From Hyphomicrobiales bacterium (GTDB lineage: Bacteria; Pseudomonadota; Alphaproteobacteria; Rhizobiales; Beijerinckiaceae), in the NCBI GenBank assembly GCA_028868735.1, contig JAGWTW010000007.1, positions 1-64,000 on the forward strand: a DNA stretch of 64,000 nt. Direction: 5' to 3'. Numbering within the stretch: the first letter of the stretch is position 1; each line of letters opens with the position of its first letter. The notes under the pieces were generated by a model. It was not told the DNA's origin. It searched no databases and saw nothing but the letters and a program-made list of their open reading frames with translations. Positions 10,806 through 21,003 of this stretch are shown here, one piece after another. The translations under genes were made by a program, and so were the position numbers.

Positions 10806-13121
10806 ATGGATTCGAAGATTTCCGACGATCTCCGCAGCGGCGCGCTCGTCTATCATCGCTTTCCAAAGCCCGGAAAACTCGAAATCCGCGCTACCAAACC
10901 GCTGGGCAACCAGCGCGATCTCGCGCTCGCCTATTCGCCCGGCGTCGCTGTCGCCTGTGAGGCGATTGTAGAGGATCCGCAGCAGGCGGCAGAAATGACC
11001 GCGCGGCAGAATCTGGTCGCTGTCGTCAGCAACGGCACTGCCGTACTCGGTCTCGGCGACATCGGTCCGCTTGCTTCCAAGCCGGTGATGGAAGGCAAGG
11101 CCGTCCTCTTCAAGAAATTTGCGGGCATCGACGTTTTCGACATCGAGATCGACGCGAAGGAGATCGATCGTTGCGTGGAGGTTGTCGCAGCGCTCGAACC
11201 GACCTTCGGCGGCATCAATCTCGAAGACATCAAGGGACCGGATTGTTTCGAGATCGAGCAACGACTGCGCGCGCGCATGAATATTCCTGTATTCCATGAT
11301 GACCAACACGGAACGGCGATCATCGTCGGCGCGGCGGTGACCAACGCGCTGGAAATCGCCGGCAAGAAAATCGAAGAGGTCAAGATCGTCGCTTCCGGCG
11401 CTGGCGCCGCGGCGCTCGCCTGCCTCAATCTGCTCGTCTCGCTCGGCGCGCGCCGTGAAAATATATTCGTCTCTGATATCGAAGGCGTCGTCTACGAGGG
11501 ACGCACGAAGCTGATGGACCGCTGGAAGGCGGTATTCGCGCAGAAGACGAACGCCCGCACGCTCGACCAGGTCATCGACGGGGCGGACGTCTTTCTCGGA
11601 CTGTCGGCAGCCGGCGTACTCAAGGCCGACATGGTGCGAAAGATGGCGAGCCATCCCATCATTCTCGCGCTCGCCAATCCAACGCCCGAGATCATGCCGG
11701 AAGAGGCGATCGCGGCGCGGCCCGACGCCATGATCTGCACCGGGCGCTCGGACTATCCGAACCAGGTCAACAACGTCCTGTGCTTTCCCTATATTTTCCG
11801 CGGCGCGCTCGACGTAGGCGCCACGGCTATCAACGAAGAGATGAAGCTTGCGGCGGTCCGCGCCATCGCAGCGCTCGCGCGAGAAGCGCCGTCCGACGTC
11901 GTCGCGCGCGCTTATGGAAAGGAATTGCCGCGTTTCGGCGCGAGTTCGCTCATTCCCTCCCCATTCGATCCGCGCCTCATCCTGCGTATTGCGCCGGAAG
12001 TCGCTCGGGCCGCGATGGCGACCGGCGTCGCCCGGAAGCCGATCGTCGACTTCCGGGCCTATGAGGAAAAGCTGTCGCGCTTCGTCTTCAGGTCCGGCCT
12101 CATCATGAAGCCGATCTTCGAAAAGGCGCGTTCGAACCCAAAGCGCGTTATCTTCGCCGACGGCGAGGACGAGCGCGTGCTGCGCGCGACTCAGGTCATT
12201 CTCGAAGAAAGGATCGCTTCGCCTATCCTGATCGGGCGCCCTCAAGCGGTTGCACGTGCGATCGAAAAATATGGTTTGAGCCTGAAGCCTGGCGAAGACT
12301 TCGAGCTCGTCAATCCGCAAGACGATCATCGCTACCGCGACTATGTGACAACCTATATCGAAGTCGCCGGACGCAAGGGCATCACGCCGGACGCCGCAAA
12401 GGTTCTCGCGCGCACCAATACGACCGTCATGGCGGCGCTCGCGGTGCGCCGCGGCGACGTCGACGCCATGATCTGCGGACTGGAAGGCCGTTTTCCCTCT
12501 CGGCTGCGCTACATACGGGATATTGTCGGGCTCGCGCCGGGCGTCCAGGATTTCTCCGCGCTCAGCCTTCTGATTTCGTCACGCGGCGCATTCTTTATCG
12601 CCGATACCCACGTGCGGCTGAATCCCTCGGCGGACGAGATCGCCGAAATGAGCCTTCATTGCGCCGAACATGTCCAGCGGTTCGGAATTACGCCCAAAAT
12701 CGCGCTCGTCTGCGATTCCGATTACGGCGGCGCAGATTCGCCGTCCGCCATCAAGATGCGCACTGCGCTTGATCTCATACGATCGCGCGCGCCCGGTCTG
12801 GAAGTGGACGGCGAGATGCAGGCCGACACCGCGCTTTCGCCGGCGATCCGTAATCTCGTCATGCCAAATTCGCCTTTGAAGGGCGAAGCGAATGTTCTGA
12901 TCATGCCAAATCTCGACGCGGCCAACATCGCGTTCCAGCTGGTGAAGGTCGCCGCGGACGCGCTCGCGGTTGGACCGATCCTGATCGGCGCTGCGCGGCC
13001 GGCGCACGTGTTGACGCCTTCAGTGACGGCGCGCGGCATCGTCAACATGACCGCGATCGCCGTTGCAGAGGCGTCGGCGGGCGAAACGGCCGATGCGGAT
13101 GAAAGAACGCTCTGGCGCTAG
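10806..13121 (+). CDS. maeB: NADP-dependent malic enzyme, MaeB type (malic enzyme plus phosphotransacetylase-like domain)
   Basis: This enzyme decarboxylates malate to pyruvate with NADP. The 771-residue protein is the large proteobacterial form. Residues about 1-430 are the malic enzyme domain: [13 protein letters not shown], the metal and substrate motif [14 protein letters not shown], and the Rossmann motif [13 protein letters not shown]. Residues about 431-771 are a phosphotransacetylase-like domain ([14 protein letters not shown] and [14 protein letters not shown]). In this family that domain is thought to be regulatory, responding to acetyl-CoA, rather than catalytic. The ATG at 10806 follows GGGAGCAACGCTGC. 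Its stop shares the CTAG sequence with the convergent SDR gene. With malate synthase G at 15900 it forms a local malate-metabolism theme. Confidence 0.95.
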   Translation: MDSKISDDLRSGALVYHRFPKPGKLEIRATKPLGNQRDLALAYSPGVAVACEAIVEDPQQAAEMTARQNLVAVVSNGTAVLGLGDIGPLASKPVMEGKAVLFKKFAGIDVFDIEIDAKEIDRCVEVVAALEPTFGGINLEDIKGPDCFEIEQRLRARMNIPVFHDDQHGTAIIVGAAVTNALEIAGKKIEEVKIVASGAGAAALACLNLLVSLGARRENIFVSDIEGVVYEGRTKLMDRWKAVFAQKTNARTLDQVIDGADVFLGLSAAGVLKADMVRKMASHPIILALANPTPEIMPEEAIAARPDAMICTGRSDYPNQVNNVLCFPYIFRGALDVGATAINEEMKLAAVRAIAALAREAPSDVVARAYGKELPRFGASSLIPSPFDPRLILRIAPEVARAAMATGVARKPIVDFRAYEEKLSRFVFRSGLIMKPIFEKARSNPKRVIFADGEDERVLRATQVILEERIASPILIGRPQAVARAIEKYGLSLKPGEDFELVNPQDDHRYRDYVTTYIEVAGRKGITPDAAKVLARTNTTVMAALAVRRGDVDAMICGLEGRFPSRLRYIRDIVGLAPGVQDFSALSLLISSRGAFFIADTHVRLNPSADEIAEMSLHCAEHVQRFGITPKIALVCDSDYGGADSPSAIKMRTALDLIRSRAPGLEVDGEMQADTALSPAIRNLVMPNSPLKGEANVLIMPNLDAANIAFQLVKVAADALAVGPILIGAARPAHVLTPSVTARGIVNMTAIAVAEASAGETADADERTLWR

Positions 13122-13975
13122 CTGCCTCCGGCGATCGCCGCGAGGCCCTCGCGATAGGTTGGGTAGAGAAGGCGAACGCCGAGTTCTTGCCGCAGGCGCC
13201 GGTTCGAAACACGTTGGTTGTTGGCCCAGAACTGCTGCGCCATCGGCGAGAGGCTCGCGGCCTCGAACGCGACTTCGGGAGGCGGTTCCACGCCGATCAG
13301 CATCGCGGCATGGACGACCACATCTTGCGGCGGCGCGGGCTCGTCGTCGCAGACGTTGAATATGCCACCCCGCACATTCTTCGAAAGGCAAGCTGCGATG
13401 GCGCCTGCTATGTCGGCGACGTGGATTCGATTGAAGACTTGTCCGGGTTTGACAATGCGCCTGGCGGATCCCGCCCGTACATTGTCGATCGCGCTCGACC
13501 CTGGTCCGTAGATTCCGGCGAGCCGCAAGACGAAAACAAGCTTGCCCGAGCGCGCACCGAGCGTCAGCCACTCGCTTTCGGCAGCAATACGCGCCTCGCT
13601 GCGGCCGCCTCGCGCCGGGGGCGTATCTTCATCCACCCAAAGGCCGTTCTGCCCGGCGTAAACGCCGATGGTGGACAAATATACAATCCTCTCCGCCGGC
13701 GAGGCTTCGATCGCCGCGCCGAATTGTTTGAGCACGGGGTCTCCGACCGCGGGCGCAGGCGCAACGGACACGAGGATCGCATCGGTGGCCTCGAGACAAT
13801 GCTGAACGGCAGCTAAATCGTCGAAGCGCAGAACGTCGACACCCGACAAGGATCGGCCTAGCGCGGAAACCTTATCGGCAGATCTGACGGTGCCGCTGAC
13901 AGCCGTAAAACGATCGGCGTTCGCGCGTAGGAAGAATTGGGCGCTGTAGCCCAGGCCGAACACGAAGAGTCTCAT
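13118..13975 (-). CDS. extended-SDR / NAD(P)-dependent epimerase-like protein (YeeZ-like)
   Basis: This 285-residue protein has an N-terminal Rossmann fold, FGLGYSAQFFLRA, a variant glycine motif typical of YeeZ-like atypical SDRs. It also has the strand IVYLSTIGVYAGQNG and the NRIHVADIAGAI motif common in the nucleoside-diphosphate-sugar epimerase group. The catalytic Tyr-x3-Lys is not obvious, so the activity is unclear. Its start overlaps the queG stop by 4 nt (ATGA), so queG and this gene are translated together; this queG-SDR pairing may be functional. It runs convergently into maeB, with stop codons overlapping by 2 nt. Confidence 0.78.
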   Translation of the reverse strand: MRLFVFGLGYSAQFFLRANADRFTAVSGTVRSADKVSALGRSLSGVDVLRFDDLAAVQHCLEATDAILVSVAPAPAVGDPVLKQFGAAIEASPAERIVYLSTIGVYAGQNGLWVDEDTPPARGGRSEARIAAESEWLTLGARSGKLVFVLRLAGIYGPGSSAIDNVRAGSARRIVKPGQVFNRIHVADIAGAIAACLSKNVRGGIFNVCDDEPAPPQDVVVHAAMLIGVEPPPEVAFEAASLSPMAQQFWANNQRVSNRRLRQELGVRLLYPTYREGLAAIAGGS

Positions 13976-15102
13976 GTTCCGACCTCATGCGCCGCGGGCT
14001 GTTCCCATTCCCGTCGAACGTCGGGGTCCGCCTCCTCGTCACGGCGTCGAGCCGCATGGTCCGCAAATTGCGCGACATCGAGAAGGCGCGACAAAGCCCA
14101 GACGGCAGCAGCGCGCACGAGAGGAGATTCGTGCGCAAGGCGCGCCTCCGCGGCGCGCGCCAGCGCGCGATCGGCGGAATTGCCGATGGCGATAAGCACG
14201 TTCCGCAGGAAACGGGCATGTCCAATGCGTTTGACGGGAGAGCCTGAAAAAAAACCGCGAAAATCCGCATCGTTCATCGCGGCGAGCATTTCCAAATCCG
14301 GCGCAAGCATATCTGCGCGCGCTGCGAGCTTCTGCTCCCGCGTTCGTTGCGCGAATTTGTTCCAGGGGCAAACGGCGAGGCAATCGTCGCAGCCATAGAC
14401 GCGATTGCCGATCTTCTCCCGAAATCGCGCGGGTATGTGTCCCTTGTGCTCGATCGTCAGATAGGAGATGCAGCGCCGCGCATCCAGCCGATACGGCGCG
14501 ACGATCGCTTCCGTCGGACAGATATCGATGCATGCGCGACATTGACCGCAATGATCGGTTTCGGGCTGATCAGTCGCGAGCGCAAGCGTCGAGAAAATGG
14601 AACCGAGAAAGAGCCATGAGCCGAAATTGCGCGAGACGAGGTTGGTATGCTTTCCCTGCCAACCCAGACCCGCTTGCATTGCAAGCGGCTTTTCCATGAC
14701 GGGCGCGGTGTCGACGAAAACCTTCACATCGCCACCGCCGTGCGCGACCAGTCGAGAGGCAAGCGTTTTCAATCGTCCCTTGACTACGTCATGATAGTCT
14801 CGATGCCGAGCGTAGACCGAAATGTTCCCCATCGTAGGGCGAGCTATATCGACCAACGGTTCGCTCAGCGGGCCATAATTCATGCCGAGCATGATGATGG
14901 AACGTACACCCGGCCACAGAGCTCGAGGATGCGCGCGGCGATCCGCGGTCGCGCGCATCCAGTCCATGTCGCCCTGCGCGCCCTCGGCAAGCCAGCTATC
15001 GAGCCGCAACGTCAGGTCCGGCGCATCCGCGACGCTCAGAACGCGGCAGACGTCGAAACCAAGCGCGGCGGCGTCCGCCCGCAAGGCGCTGATCAAATCC
15101 AT
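13972..15102 (-). CDS. queG: epoxyqueuosine reductase
   Basis: QueG carries out the last step of queuosine synthesis, reducing epoxyqueuosine at tRNA position 34 with a cobalamin cofactor and two [4Fe-4S] clusters. The 376-residue protein has the N-terminal cobalamin-binding region with GDMDWM and RALWPGVRSIIMLGMNYG. The ferredoxin-like cluster motifs CGQCRACIDICP near residue 187 and CDDCLAVCPWN near residue 238 follow. A C-terminal HEAT-like helical region with FLRNVLIAIGNS contacts tRNA. It lies between the GST gene upstream and an SDR that overlaps its stop by 4 nt. The ATG at 15102 has only a weak ribosome binding site. Confidence 0.95.
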   Translation of the reverse strand: MDLISALRADAAALGFDVCRVLSVADAPDLTLRLDSWLAEGAQGDMDWMRATADRRAHPRALWPGVRSIIMLGMNYGPLSEPLVDIARPTMGNISVYARHRDYHDVVKGRLKTLASRLVAHGGGDVKVFVDTAPVMEKPLAMQAGLGWQGKHTNLVSRNFGSWLFLGSIFSTLALATDQPETDHCGQCRACIDICPTEAIVAPYRLDARRCISYLTIEHKGHIPARFREKIGNRVYGCDDCLAVCPWNKFAQRTREQKLAARADMLAPDLEMLAAMNDADFRGFFSGSPVKRIGHARFLRNVLIAIGNSADRALARAAEARLAHESPLVRAAAVWALSRLLDVAQFADHAARRRDEEADPDVRREWEQPAAHEVGT

Positions 15103-15147
15103 GTCGGGACGATGCGGCCTTGCGCGACCGCTTGCAAGCTTGGTCGA

Positions 15148-15840
15148 TCAGAAATCGAGGTCGGCATAGACCGCGCTCGGCGCCATCCCGATCACGCGAT
15201 CGGCAAGCAGCGTCCGAAACGAAGGGCGCGATTTCATTTTTTGGTACCAGGCCTTCGCCGGTTCGAATTCGTCCCAAGGAACGTCGCCGAGATAATCGGC
15301 GCAGGATAGATGCGCGGCCGCGGCGAGGTCGGCGTAGGTCATGCGGTTGCCGGCGAGCCAGTTCCGGTCCGATACGAGAAACCCGATGTAGGAGAGATGC
15401 AGGCGGATATTCGCGCGCGCCGCGCGCACCGCGCCCATGTCCGGGCCGCCGCCGCCCTGCGCCGAAGTCATGAAACGCCGGTATATCTTTTCTGTGACAA
15501 GCCAGTCGGTGACTTCAGCGAACATCTTGCCGTGAAACCAGTCGAGCAGGCGACGCGTCTCGACCCGCCCGGCAATGTCGCTCGGCATCAGCCGCACGTT
15601 CGGAAAGGACGGACCATACGCCTCTTCGAGCCATTCGGCTGCGACGACCGCCCCGGAAACCACGAGCCCGCCGTCGGCCACCAAGACTGGCGTACGGCCC
15701 GCCGGATCGATCAGCAGAAAGTCCTCGCGACGTTCGTGGACCCGCTCCTCGATCAGTTCGACGTCAAGGCCGTATTCGGCGAGCGCCAGCCGGACGAAAC
15801 GCGAATGCGGGCAAAGCGGGTGATGGAACAGATGCGGCAT
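15148..15840 (-). CDS. glutathione S-transferase family protein, FzlA-like
   Basis: This 230-residue GST-fold protein has a thioredoxin-like N-terminal domain (LFHHPLCPHSRFVRLAL, then GRTPVLV with the cis-proline) and an all-helical C-terminal domain. The position next to queG, the CPHSRFVRLAL start and the conserved tail KMKSRPSFRTLLADR to the terminal ADLDF resemble the alphaproteobacterial FzlA group. FzlA in Caulobacter is a GST-like protein that binds FtsZ and promotes constriction rather than conjugating glutathione. I see the GST fold directly; the FzlA assignment comes from memory of the family and its context. The ATG at 15840 follows AAAGGG. A 45-bp gap separates it from queG. Confidence 0.75.
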   Translation of the reverse strand: MPHLFHHPLCPHSRFVRLALAEYGLDVELIEERVHERREDFLLIDPAGRTPVLVADGGLVVSGAVVAAEWLEEAYGPSFPNVRLMPSDIAGRVETRRLLDWFHGKMFAEVTDWLVTEKIYRRFMTSAQGGGGPDMGAVRAARANIRLHLSYIGFLVSDRNWLAGNRMTYADLAAAAHLSCADYLGDVPWDEFEPAKAWYQKMKSRPSFRTLLADRVIGMAPSAVYADLDF

Positions 15841-15899
15841 CGCCCTTTCAATGCATTAAGCAGGGTTAACGAACGGCTAATTTTATCCGCCGACTGCGA

Positions 15900-18059
15900 T
15901 TATCGCCTCGCTTTCCGCTCACGGCGGCGCGCATGCAGGACGGGCTCGGTGTAGCCGGAAGGTTGTTCGCGGCCCTTGAAAACGAGGTCGCAGGCGGCCT
16001 TGAACGCAACGCCGTCGAACGCGGGGGCCATCGGCTCGTAGAGCGGGTCGCCGGCGTTCTGGCGATCGACCACGGCGGCCATCTTCTTCAAGGTGTTCAT
16101 CACCTGATCCTCGCTGCACACGCCGTGATGCAGCCAGTTCGCAATATGCTGCGAGGAGATGCGAAGGGTCGCTCGATCTTCCATCAGTCCGATATCGTGA
16201 ATGTCGGGGACTTTCGAGCAGCCGACGCCCTGGTCGATCCAGCGAACGACATAGCCCAGAATGCCCTGCGCATTGTTGTCGAGTTCAGCCTGGACCTCGT
16301 CGGTGGACCAGTTTGGACGGTCTGCAAGCGGGATTGTGAGAACATCGTCAACCGAGGCGGGCTTGCGCTTTGCGATCTCCTCCTGCGTCTTCGCGACGTC
16401 GACCTGGTGATAGTGCGTCGCGTGCAGGGTCGCCGCCGTCGGCGATGGCACCCATGCCGTATTTGCTCCGGCGCGCGGGTGACCGATCTTGATCTTGAGC
16501 ATATCGGCCATCAGGTCGGGCATGGCCCACATGCCCTTGCCGATCTGCGCTTTTCCACGCAAGCCGGCGCGCAGCCCAATGTCGACATTGGAATCCTCGT
16601 AGGCAAGGATCCACTTCTGACTCTTCATGTCACCCTTGCGCACCATCGGGCCTGCTTCCATCGAGGTGTGCATTTCGTCGCCAGTGCGATCGAGGAAGCC
16701 GGTATTAATGAAAACGACGCGATTCCTGGCCGCGCGAATGCATTCCTTGAGATTGACCGAGGTGCGGCGCTCCTCGTCCATAATGCCCATTTTGATTGTA
16801 TTGCGTGTCATTCCCAGCGCATCTTCGATGCGGTCGAAGAGATCATTTGCGAAAGCGACCTCTTCCGGCCCGTGCATTTTCGGCTTTACGATATAGACCG
16901 ATCCGGCGCGGCTGTTGCGCAATTTGCCGGTCTTGTTGACGTCGTGCAGCGCGATCACGCTCGTGATCATGCCGTCAAGAATGCCTTCCGGCGCATCGAC
17001 GCCATTCACTTTCACTGCGTCGATCGTCATGAGGTGACCGACGTTGCGCACGAGCAGCAGCGACCGCCCATGCAGCGTTTTCGATGCTCCATCCGGGGCG
17101 GTGAAGTTGCGATCGCCATTCATGCGGCGCGTCATCGGCTTGCCGCCCTTCTCGAAGGTGTCGACGAGATCGCCCTTCATCAAACCGAGCCAATTGCGAT
17201 AGGCGCCGACCTTGTCTTCCGCATCGACGCAGGCGACCGAATCCTCGCAATCCTGAATCGTCGTCAGCGCCGCCTCGAGCACGACATCGGCGACGCCGGC
17301 GGCGTCGTCCTTGCCGATCGGATGGGCGCGATCGACAACGATCTCGACATGCAGCCCATGATTGACCAGCAAGATCGATGTTGGCGCAGCGGGCTCGCCC
17401 GTATAGCCCGCGAATTGCGCGCTGTCCTTCAGGGAAGCCTTTGCGCCATTCTCGAGCGCGATGACGAGCTTGCCATTCGCAATCGAATAGCCGGTGGCGT
17501 CGGCATGCGAACCGTCCGACAATGGCGCGCTCTCGTCCAGAAACCTGCGCGCCCACGCAATGACCTGCGCGCCGCGCGCAGCGTCGTATCCGGACCTTGC
17601 GGTTTCGCGTCCGGGAATGGCGTCCGTGCCATATAGGGCATCGTAGAGCGAACCCCACCTCGCATTAGCGGCGTTCAGGGCATACCTGGCATTGGTGACG
17701 GGCACCACCAGTTGGGGGCCCGCGACCCGCGCTATCTCGTCGTCGACATTTTGCGTCTCGATCGAGAAATCGGAGCCCACGGGAGCGAGGTAACCGATTT
17801 CGGCGAGAAACGCCTTGTATTCGGCTGCATCGAAAACCTTGGCCCTACGACTCTTGTGCCATTCGTCGATCTTCGCCTGAAGCGCGTCTCGCTTTTCGAG
17901 CAACGCCCTATTTTTCGGCGAGAGGTCGACCAGAATTTTCTCGAGGCCGTCCCAAAAGGTCTTTGGAGCGACGCCCGTTCCGGGCAGGGCCTCGCGCTCG
18001 ATGAATTCGTAGAGAGCCGGCGCGATTTCGATTGCGCCGTGGCGAATGGCCTTGGTCAT
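15900..18059 (-). CDS. glcB: malate synthase G
   Basis: Malate synthase G condenses glyoxylate and acetyl-CoA to malate in the glyoxylate and glycolate routes. At 719 residues it matches the G isoform, which is monomeric, larger than isoform A, and has an inserted alpha/beta domain. Diagnostic stretches are [30 protein letters not shown] with the active-site Arg/Glu region, and the C-terminal [13 protein letters not shown], which contains the catalytic aspartate. No isocitrate lyase is in the window, so its glyoxylate source here is unknown; in a methylotroph or glycolate user it would not need the glyoxylate shunt. It has 94 bp upstream and appears monocistronic. Confidence 0.97.
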   Translation of the reverse strand: MTKAIRHGAIEIAPALYEFIEREALPGTGVAPKTFWDGLEKILVDLSPKNRALLEKRDALQAKIDEWHKSRRAKVFDAAEYKAFLAEIGYLAPVGSDFSIETQNVDDEIARVAGPQLVVPVTNARYALNAANARWGSLYDALYGTDAIPGRETARSGYDAARGAQVIAWARRFLDESAPLSDGSHADATGYSIANGKLVIALENGAKASLKDSAQFAGYTGEPAAPTSILLVNHGLHVEIVVDRAHPIGKDDAAGVADVVLEAALTTIQDCEDSVACVDAEDKVGAYRNWLGLMKGDLVDTFEKGGKPMTRRMNGDRNFTAPDGASKTLHGRSLLLVRNVGHLMTIDAVKVNGVDAPEGILDGMITSVIALHDVNKTGKLRNSRAGSVYIVKPKMHGPEEVAFANDLFDRIEDALGMTRNTIKMGIMDEERRTSVNLKECIRAARNRVVFINTGFLDRTGDEMHTSMEAGPMVRKGDMKSQKWILAYEDSNVDIGLRAGLRGKAQIGKGMWAMPDLMADMLKIKIGHPRAGANTAWVPSPTAATLHATHYHQVDVAKTQEEIAKRKPASVDDVLTIPLADRPNWSTDEVQAELDNNAQGILGYVVRWIDQGVGCSKVPDIHDIGLMEDRATLRISSQHIANWLHHGVCSEDQVMNTLKKMAAVVDRQNAGDPLYEPMAPAFDGVAFKAACDLVFKGREQPSGYTEPVLHARRRERKARR

Positions 18060-18153
18060 GATTCCATCCCGCGAACCAGGCCGGCGCTGGAGCGGCCGGC
18101 AGAGCTGACATGTCAGTCTCTACCGGCCGTCCGACGTTCCCGCAAGCGGGCGA

Positions 18154-20457
18154 TCAGGCGCCAGTCAGCGCAAGCGGCAGGGACCGTAGTCTTTTCCCGG
18201 TCGCCGCAAAGACCGCATTCGCTACTGCCGGCGCAATGGCTGGTGTGCCGATTTCGCCGACGCCGCCGAGAGGCGCGCCGGAATTGACGATTTCGACCGA
18301 AATTTCCGGCGCCTGGTCGAGCTGGAGCAACGGATAGGAGTCGAAATTGGTTGGAACGACGCGGCCGCCGTCGAAATCCACCTTGCCGAACAAGGCTGCG
18401 GTCAAGCCGAAATTGATCCCGCTGCGGATTTGCGCGGCGACATTCGGCGGATCGATTGCGAAGCCGCAGTCGACCACGGCGTGCACGCGCTTGACGCGCA
18501 GGTTCACACCGGAAATCTCGACGTCCGCGATCTGGCCGACGAACGAATGAAAACATTCGGTCAGCGCAAAGCCGCGGCCGGTCTTGGCGCGGTCGGCGCC
18601 GGGAGCCAACGGATTATCCCGATCGAACCGCCCCATACGCTCGAGCAACGCCGCCCCGCGGCGCGCCGGCGCATAGTCTCCGGCTGCGCCGAGAAGACGA
18701 GCCCTATAGTCCAGCGGTTTCTGGCTCGCAGCGGCGGCGAGTTCGTCGACGAAGCTCTCCATGAAAAAGCAATTGAGGCCGTAGCCGACAGAGCGCCAAA
18801 ATCCGACCGGCACGCCCGAGTCGACCGTGAAGTTCTCGATGCTTCGGTTAGGCAGGCCATAGAGCGGAAACAAGGCCCCGTCGACGGTCGTGCGATCGGC
18901 CATCAAGCCGCCCTTGGCCGAGGGCAGCGCGCGCGCGACGAACTGGTCCGTGACGGAAGGAACGGCGATGCGATAGACGAAACTCGTCGGCGCGCCGTCC
19001 GTCCCGAGCGTTGCGGAAATGTCCGCCATCGCCGCGGGACGAAACACGTCGTCGCGAATGTCCTCGGCGCGCGACCAGATGGTCTGCACCGGCTTGCCTT
19101 TGAAACGGCTCGCGATCTCGACCGCTTTGACCACATAGCCGAGATCGGCGCGTCGACCGAAACCGCCACCGAGGAAAGGTGTGACAACCTCGACCTTGTC
19201 GCTGTCGAGACCTGCGGTTTTCGCCGCCATCATTTGAACGAGCGACGCCGATTGATGACCAGCCCAGACCCTGGCTGACGTTTCGGTCACCAACGCCGTC
19301 GCGTTGATCGGCTCCATTGTCGTATGCGCAAGAAATGGAGCGTCGTAACGCGCCTTCACAGCCTTTCCCTCGGCCTTCGATACGTCGCCCGCAGAATCGA
19401 TCACCCAGCGCGGCTTGTAGTCGACGCCCCGTTCTAGCGCCGCCCGATAGGCCGACATGACGCCTTCCGTCGAAACGTTCAGCGCTTTCGAATCGTCCCA
19501 TTTCGCGTTCACTGAATCGAGAGCAGCCAAGGCCACGGCGTAGCTGTCGGCGACGACAGCGAAATAATCCCGGCCTTCAACGACGCCGCGCACGCCTGCG
19601 ATCTGCTTTGAAAGAACCGCGTGCTCCAGCCGGCCGCCTATGCGCGGAGAATGACGGATCGCCGCATAAAGCTGGCCTTGCTCGCGCGTATCGATTCCGT
19701 ATGTCGCTCGCCCAAACGTTTTCGGGACGACGTCGAAACGCGGTGCGCCCTTGCCGACGTAAACGCCTGGCCCGAGCGGCGGCAACACTATTTCTGCAGG
19801 CGTGAGTTTCGCCGCATCGGCGGCAAGCTCGCCATAAGTTGCGCTCTTTCCGTTTGGTGCAGAAATCCTTCCATTTTCGGCCTTGAGAGTCGACACGGTC
19901 GCGCCGAGGCGATCGCTAGCCGCGCGCATGAGCATGTCGAGCGCGGAGGCAGAGGCGGCGCGGATTGGTTCGGCAATGTTGCGCGTGGACGTCGAGCCGC
20001 CTGTACCTTGCAATCCGAGAGCGCGAAGTATTTTGTCGAACGTCCATACGACCGCCTTCTGCGGAGCAGTCAGGGCCGCATCGTCCATCGGCAGCCCGTC
20101 AAGCAGCATGACGGGATTTGCATAGCGCGCCTCGACCGGCGCAGGCGCTGCGCGAATTGAGTCCGGAGACAATTTCAAGCCTTCGGCTGCAAGCAAGACG
20201 GCGAGCGAATAGATGCCCTGGCCCATCTCCTGATGAGGCACGACCACTTCGACCCTGCCGTCGCGATCGATCCTCAACCAGGCGCCAAAGCTCGACTCGC
20301 CATCGCGCGCCGGCAGGCGGTAGCCGTCTATCGATTTCAGGCGCCACGCGACCGCCCCGGCGCCGACGAGAAGGCCGCCGCCGACAACGCCTGCCGCCGC
20401 AAGAAATGTCCGGCGCGCGATCGCTGCGCCGTGCGAAGTCCCGCGCGCTTCGGTCAT
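18154..20457 (-). CDS. molybdenum hydroxylase large subunit, IorB type (Tat-exported)
   Basis: This 767-residue molybdopterin-cytosine-dinucleotide subunit belongs to the xanthine dehydrogenase/aldehyde oxidase family, closest to isoquinoline 1-oxidoreductase beta subunits. The N terminus carries a twin-arginine signal, RRTFLAAAGVVGGG near residues 15-28, so it is probably periplasmic. Cofactor motifs include TTMEPINATA and GGGFGRRAD, and the active-site glutamate sits in GGVGEIGTP near the C terminus. Its start overlaps the stop of the small [2Fe-2S] subunit by 4 nt. No cytochrome subunit or XdhC-type maturation gene is adjacent. The substrate may be an aldehyde or N-heterocycle; this cannot be determined. 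Confidence 0.9.
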   Translation of the reverse strand: MTEARGTSHGAAIARRTFLAAAGVVGGGLLVGAGAVAWRLKSIDGYRLPARDGESSFGAWLRIDRDGRVEVVVPHQEMGQGIYSLAVLLAAEGLKLSPDSIRAAPAPVEARYANPVMLLDGLPMDDAALTAPQKAVVWTFDKILRALGLQGTGGSTSTRNIAEPIRAASASALDMLMRAASDRLGATVSTLKAENGRISAPNGKSATYGELAADAAKLTPAEIVLPPLGPGVYVGKGAPRFDVVPKTFGRATYGIDTREQGQLYAAIRHSPRIGGRLEHAVLSKQIAGVRGVVEGRDYFAVVADSYAVALAALDSVNAKWDDSKALNVSTEGVMSAYRAALERGVDYKPRWVIDSAGDVSKAEGKAVKARYDAPFLAHTTMEPINATALVTETSARVWAGHQSASLVQMMAAKTAGLDSDKVEVVTPFLGGGFGRRADLGYVVKAVEIASRFKGKPVQTIWSRAEDIRDDVFRPAAMADISATLGTDGAPTSFVYRIAVPSVTDQFVARALPSAKGGLMADRTTVDGALFPLYGLPNRSIENFTVDSGVPVGFWRSVGYGLNCFFMESFVDELAAAASQKPLDYRARLLGAAGDYAPARRGAALLERMGRFDRDNPLAPGADRAKTGRGFALTECFHSFVGQIADVEISGVNLRVKRVHAVVDCGFAIDPPNVAAQIRSGINFGLTAALFGKVDFDGGRVVPTNFDSYPLLQLDQAPEISVEIVNSGAPLGGVGEIGTPAIAPAVANAVFAATGKRLRSLPLALTGA

Positions 20458-20936
20458 TGTGCGCTCCCCTGTTTTTGCGGCGCATTGAGCGCATCCAGCG
20501 CATAACCGACAGCGACGCGGATCGCGTCATAGGTTCCACACCGGCAAAGATTTGTGATCTGGCCGAGGACGGCGTCGCGCGACTGCCTGGGATTGGCGGC
20601 GATGACGCTTGTCGTCGCCATCACGAACCCCGGCTGACAATAGCCGCATTGCGGGGCTTGCGCTCTCACCCAGGCTTTACGAACGGCTTCGGCGACGGCG
20701 CCGTCGAGTCCTTCGATGGTCGTCACGCTCTTTCCGGCGACGTCGCCGACCTGAGTCTGGCAAGCGCGCGCCTGCTGCCCGTCTATGATGATCGTGCAGG
20801 CCCCGCACAGGCCGGCGCCGCAGCCGAACTTGACGCCGACAAGACTTTTTTCGTCGCGCAACGCCCAAAGCAGAGGCGTCTCCCTGGAACTCTCGAGGGA
20901 TTGCGGCCTGCCGTTAAGAGTCAGGTCGACGCCCAT
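20454..20936 (-). CDS. (2Fe-2S)-binding small subunit of a molybdenum hydroxylase, IorA type
   Basis: This 160-residue subunit carries two [2Fe-2S] clusters that take electrons from the molybdenum centre. The plant-ferredoxin-like N-terminal cluster is in KFGCGAGLCGACTII, with the fourth cysteine in ARACQTQ. The helical C-terminal cluster is in CGYCQPGFVM and NLCRCGTYDAIR. It has no signal peptide, so export would have to be by piggyback on the Tat signal of the large subunit, as known for this enzyme family. It is the promoter-proximal gene of the two-gene operon; its stop overlaps the large-subunit start (ATGA). Confidence 0.92.
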   Translation of the reverse strand: MGVDLTLNGRPQSLESSRETPLLWALRDEKSLVGVKFGCGAGLCGACTIIIDGQQARACQTQVGDVAGKSVTTIEGLDGAVAEAVRKAWVRAQAPQCGYCQPGFVMATTSVIAANPRQSRDAVLGQITNLCRCGTYDAIRVAVGYALDALNAPQKQGSAQ

Positions 20937-21003
20937 GGCGATTCTCCAGCTTCGGTGATCGATAAGGTTATATGAGCGTGCGGCGGGGCAAAGCGCCCGC
21001 GAT

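Noticed and set aside
10062-12329. 755-codon open frame on the minus strand opposite the PfkB kinase and maeB
   Set aside because: It is antisense to two well-supported genes, has no protein family, and shows a composition typical of a frame shadow.
15933-17636. 567-codon open frame opposite glcB
   Set aside because: It is antisense to malate synthase G and has no recognisable domain.
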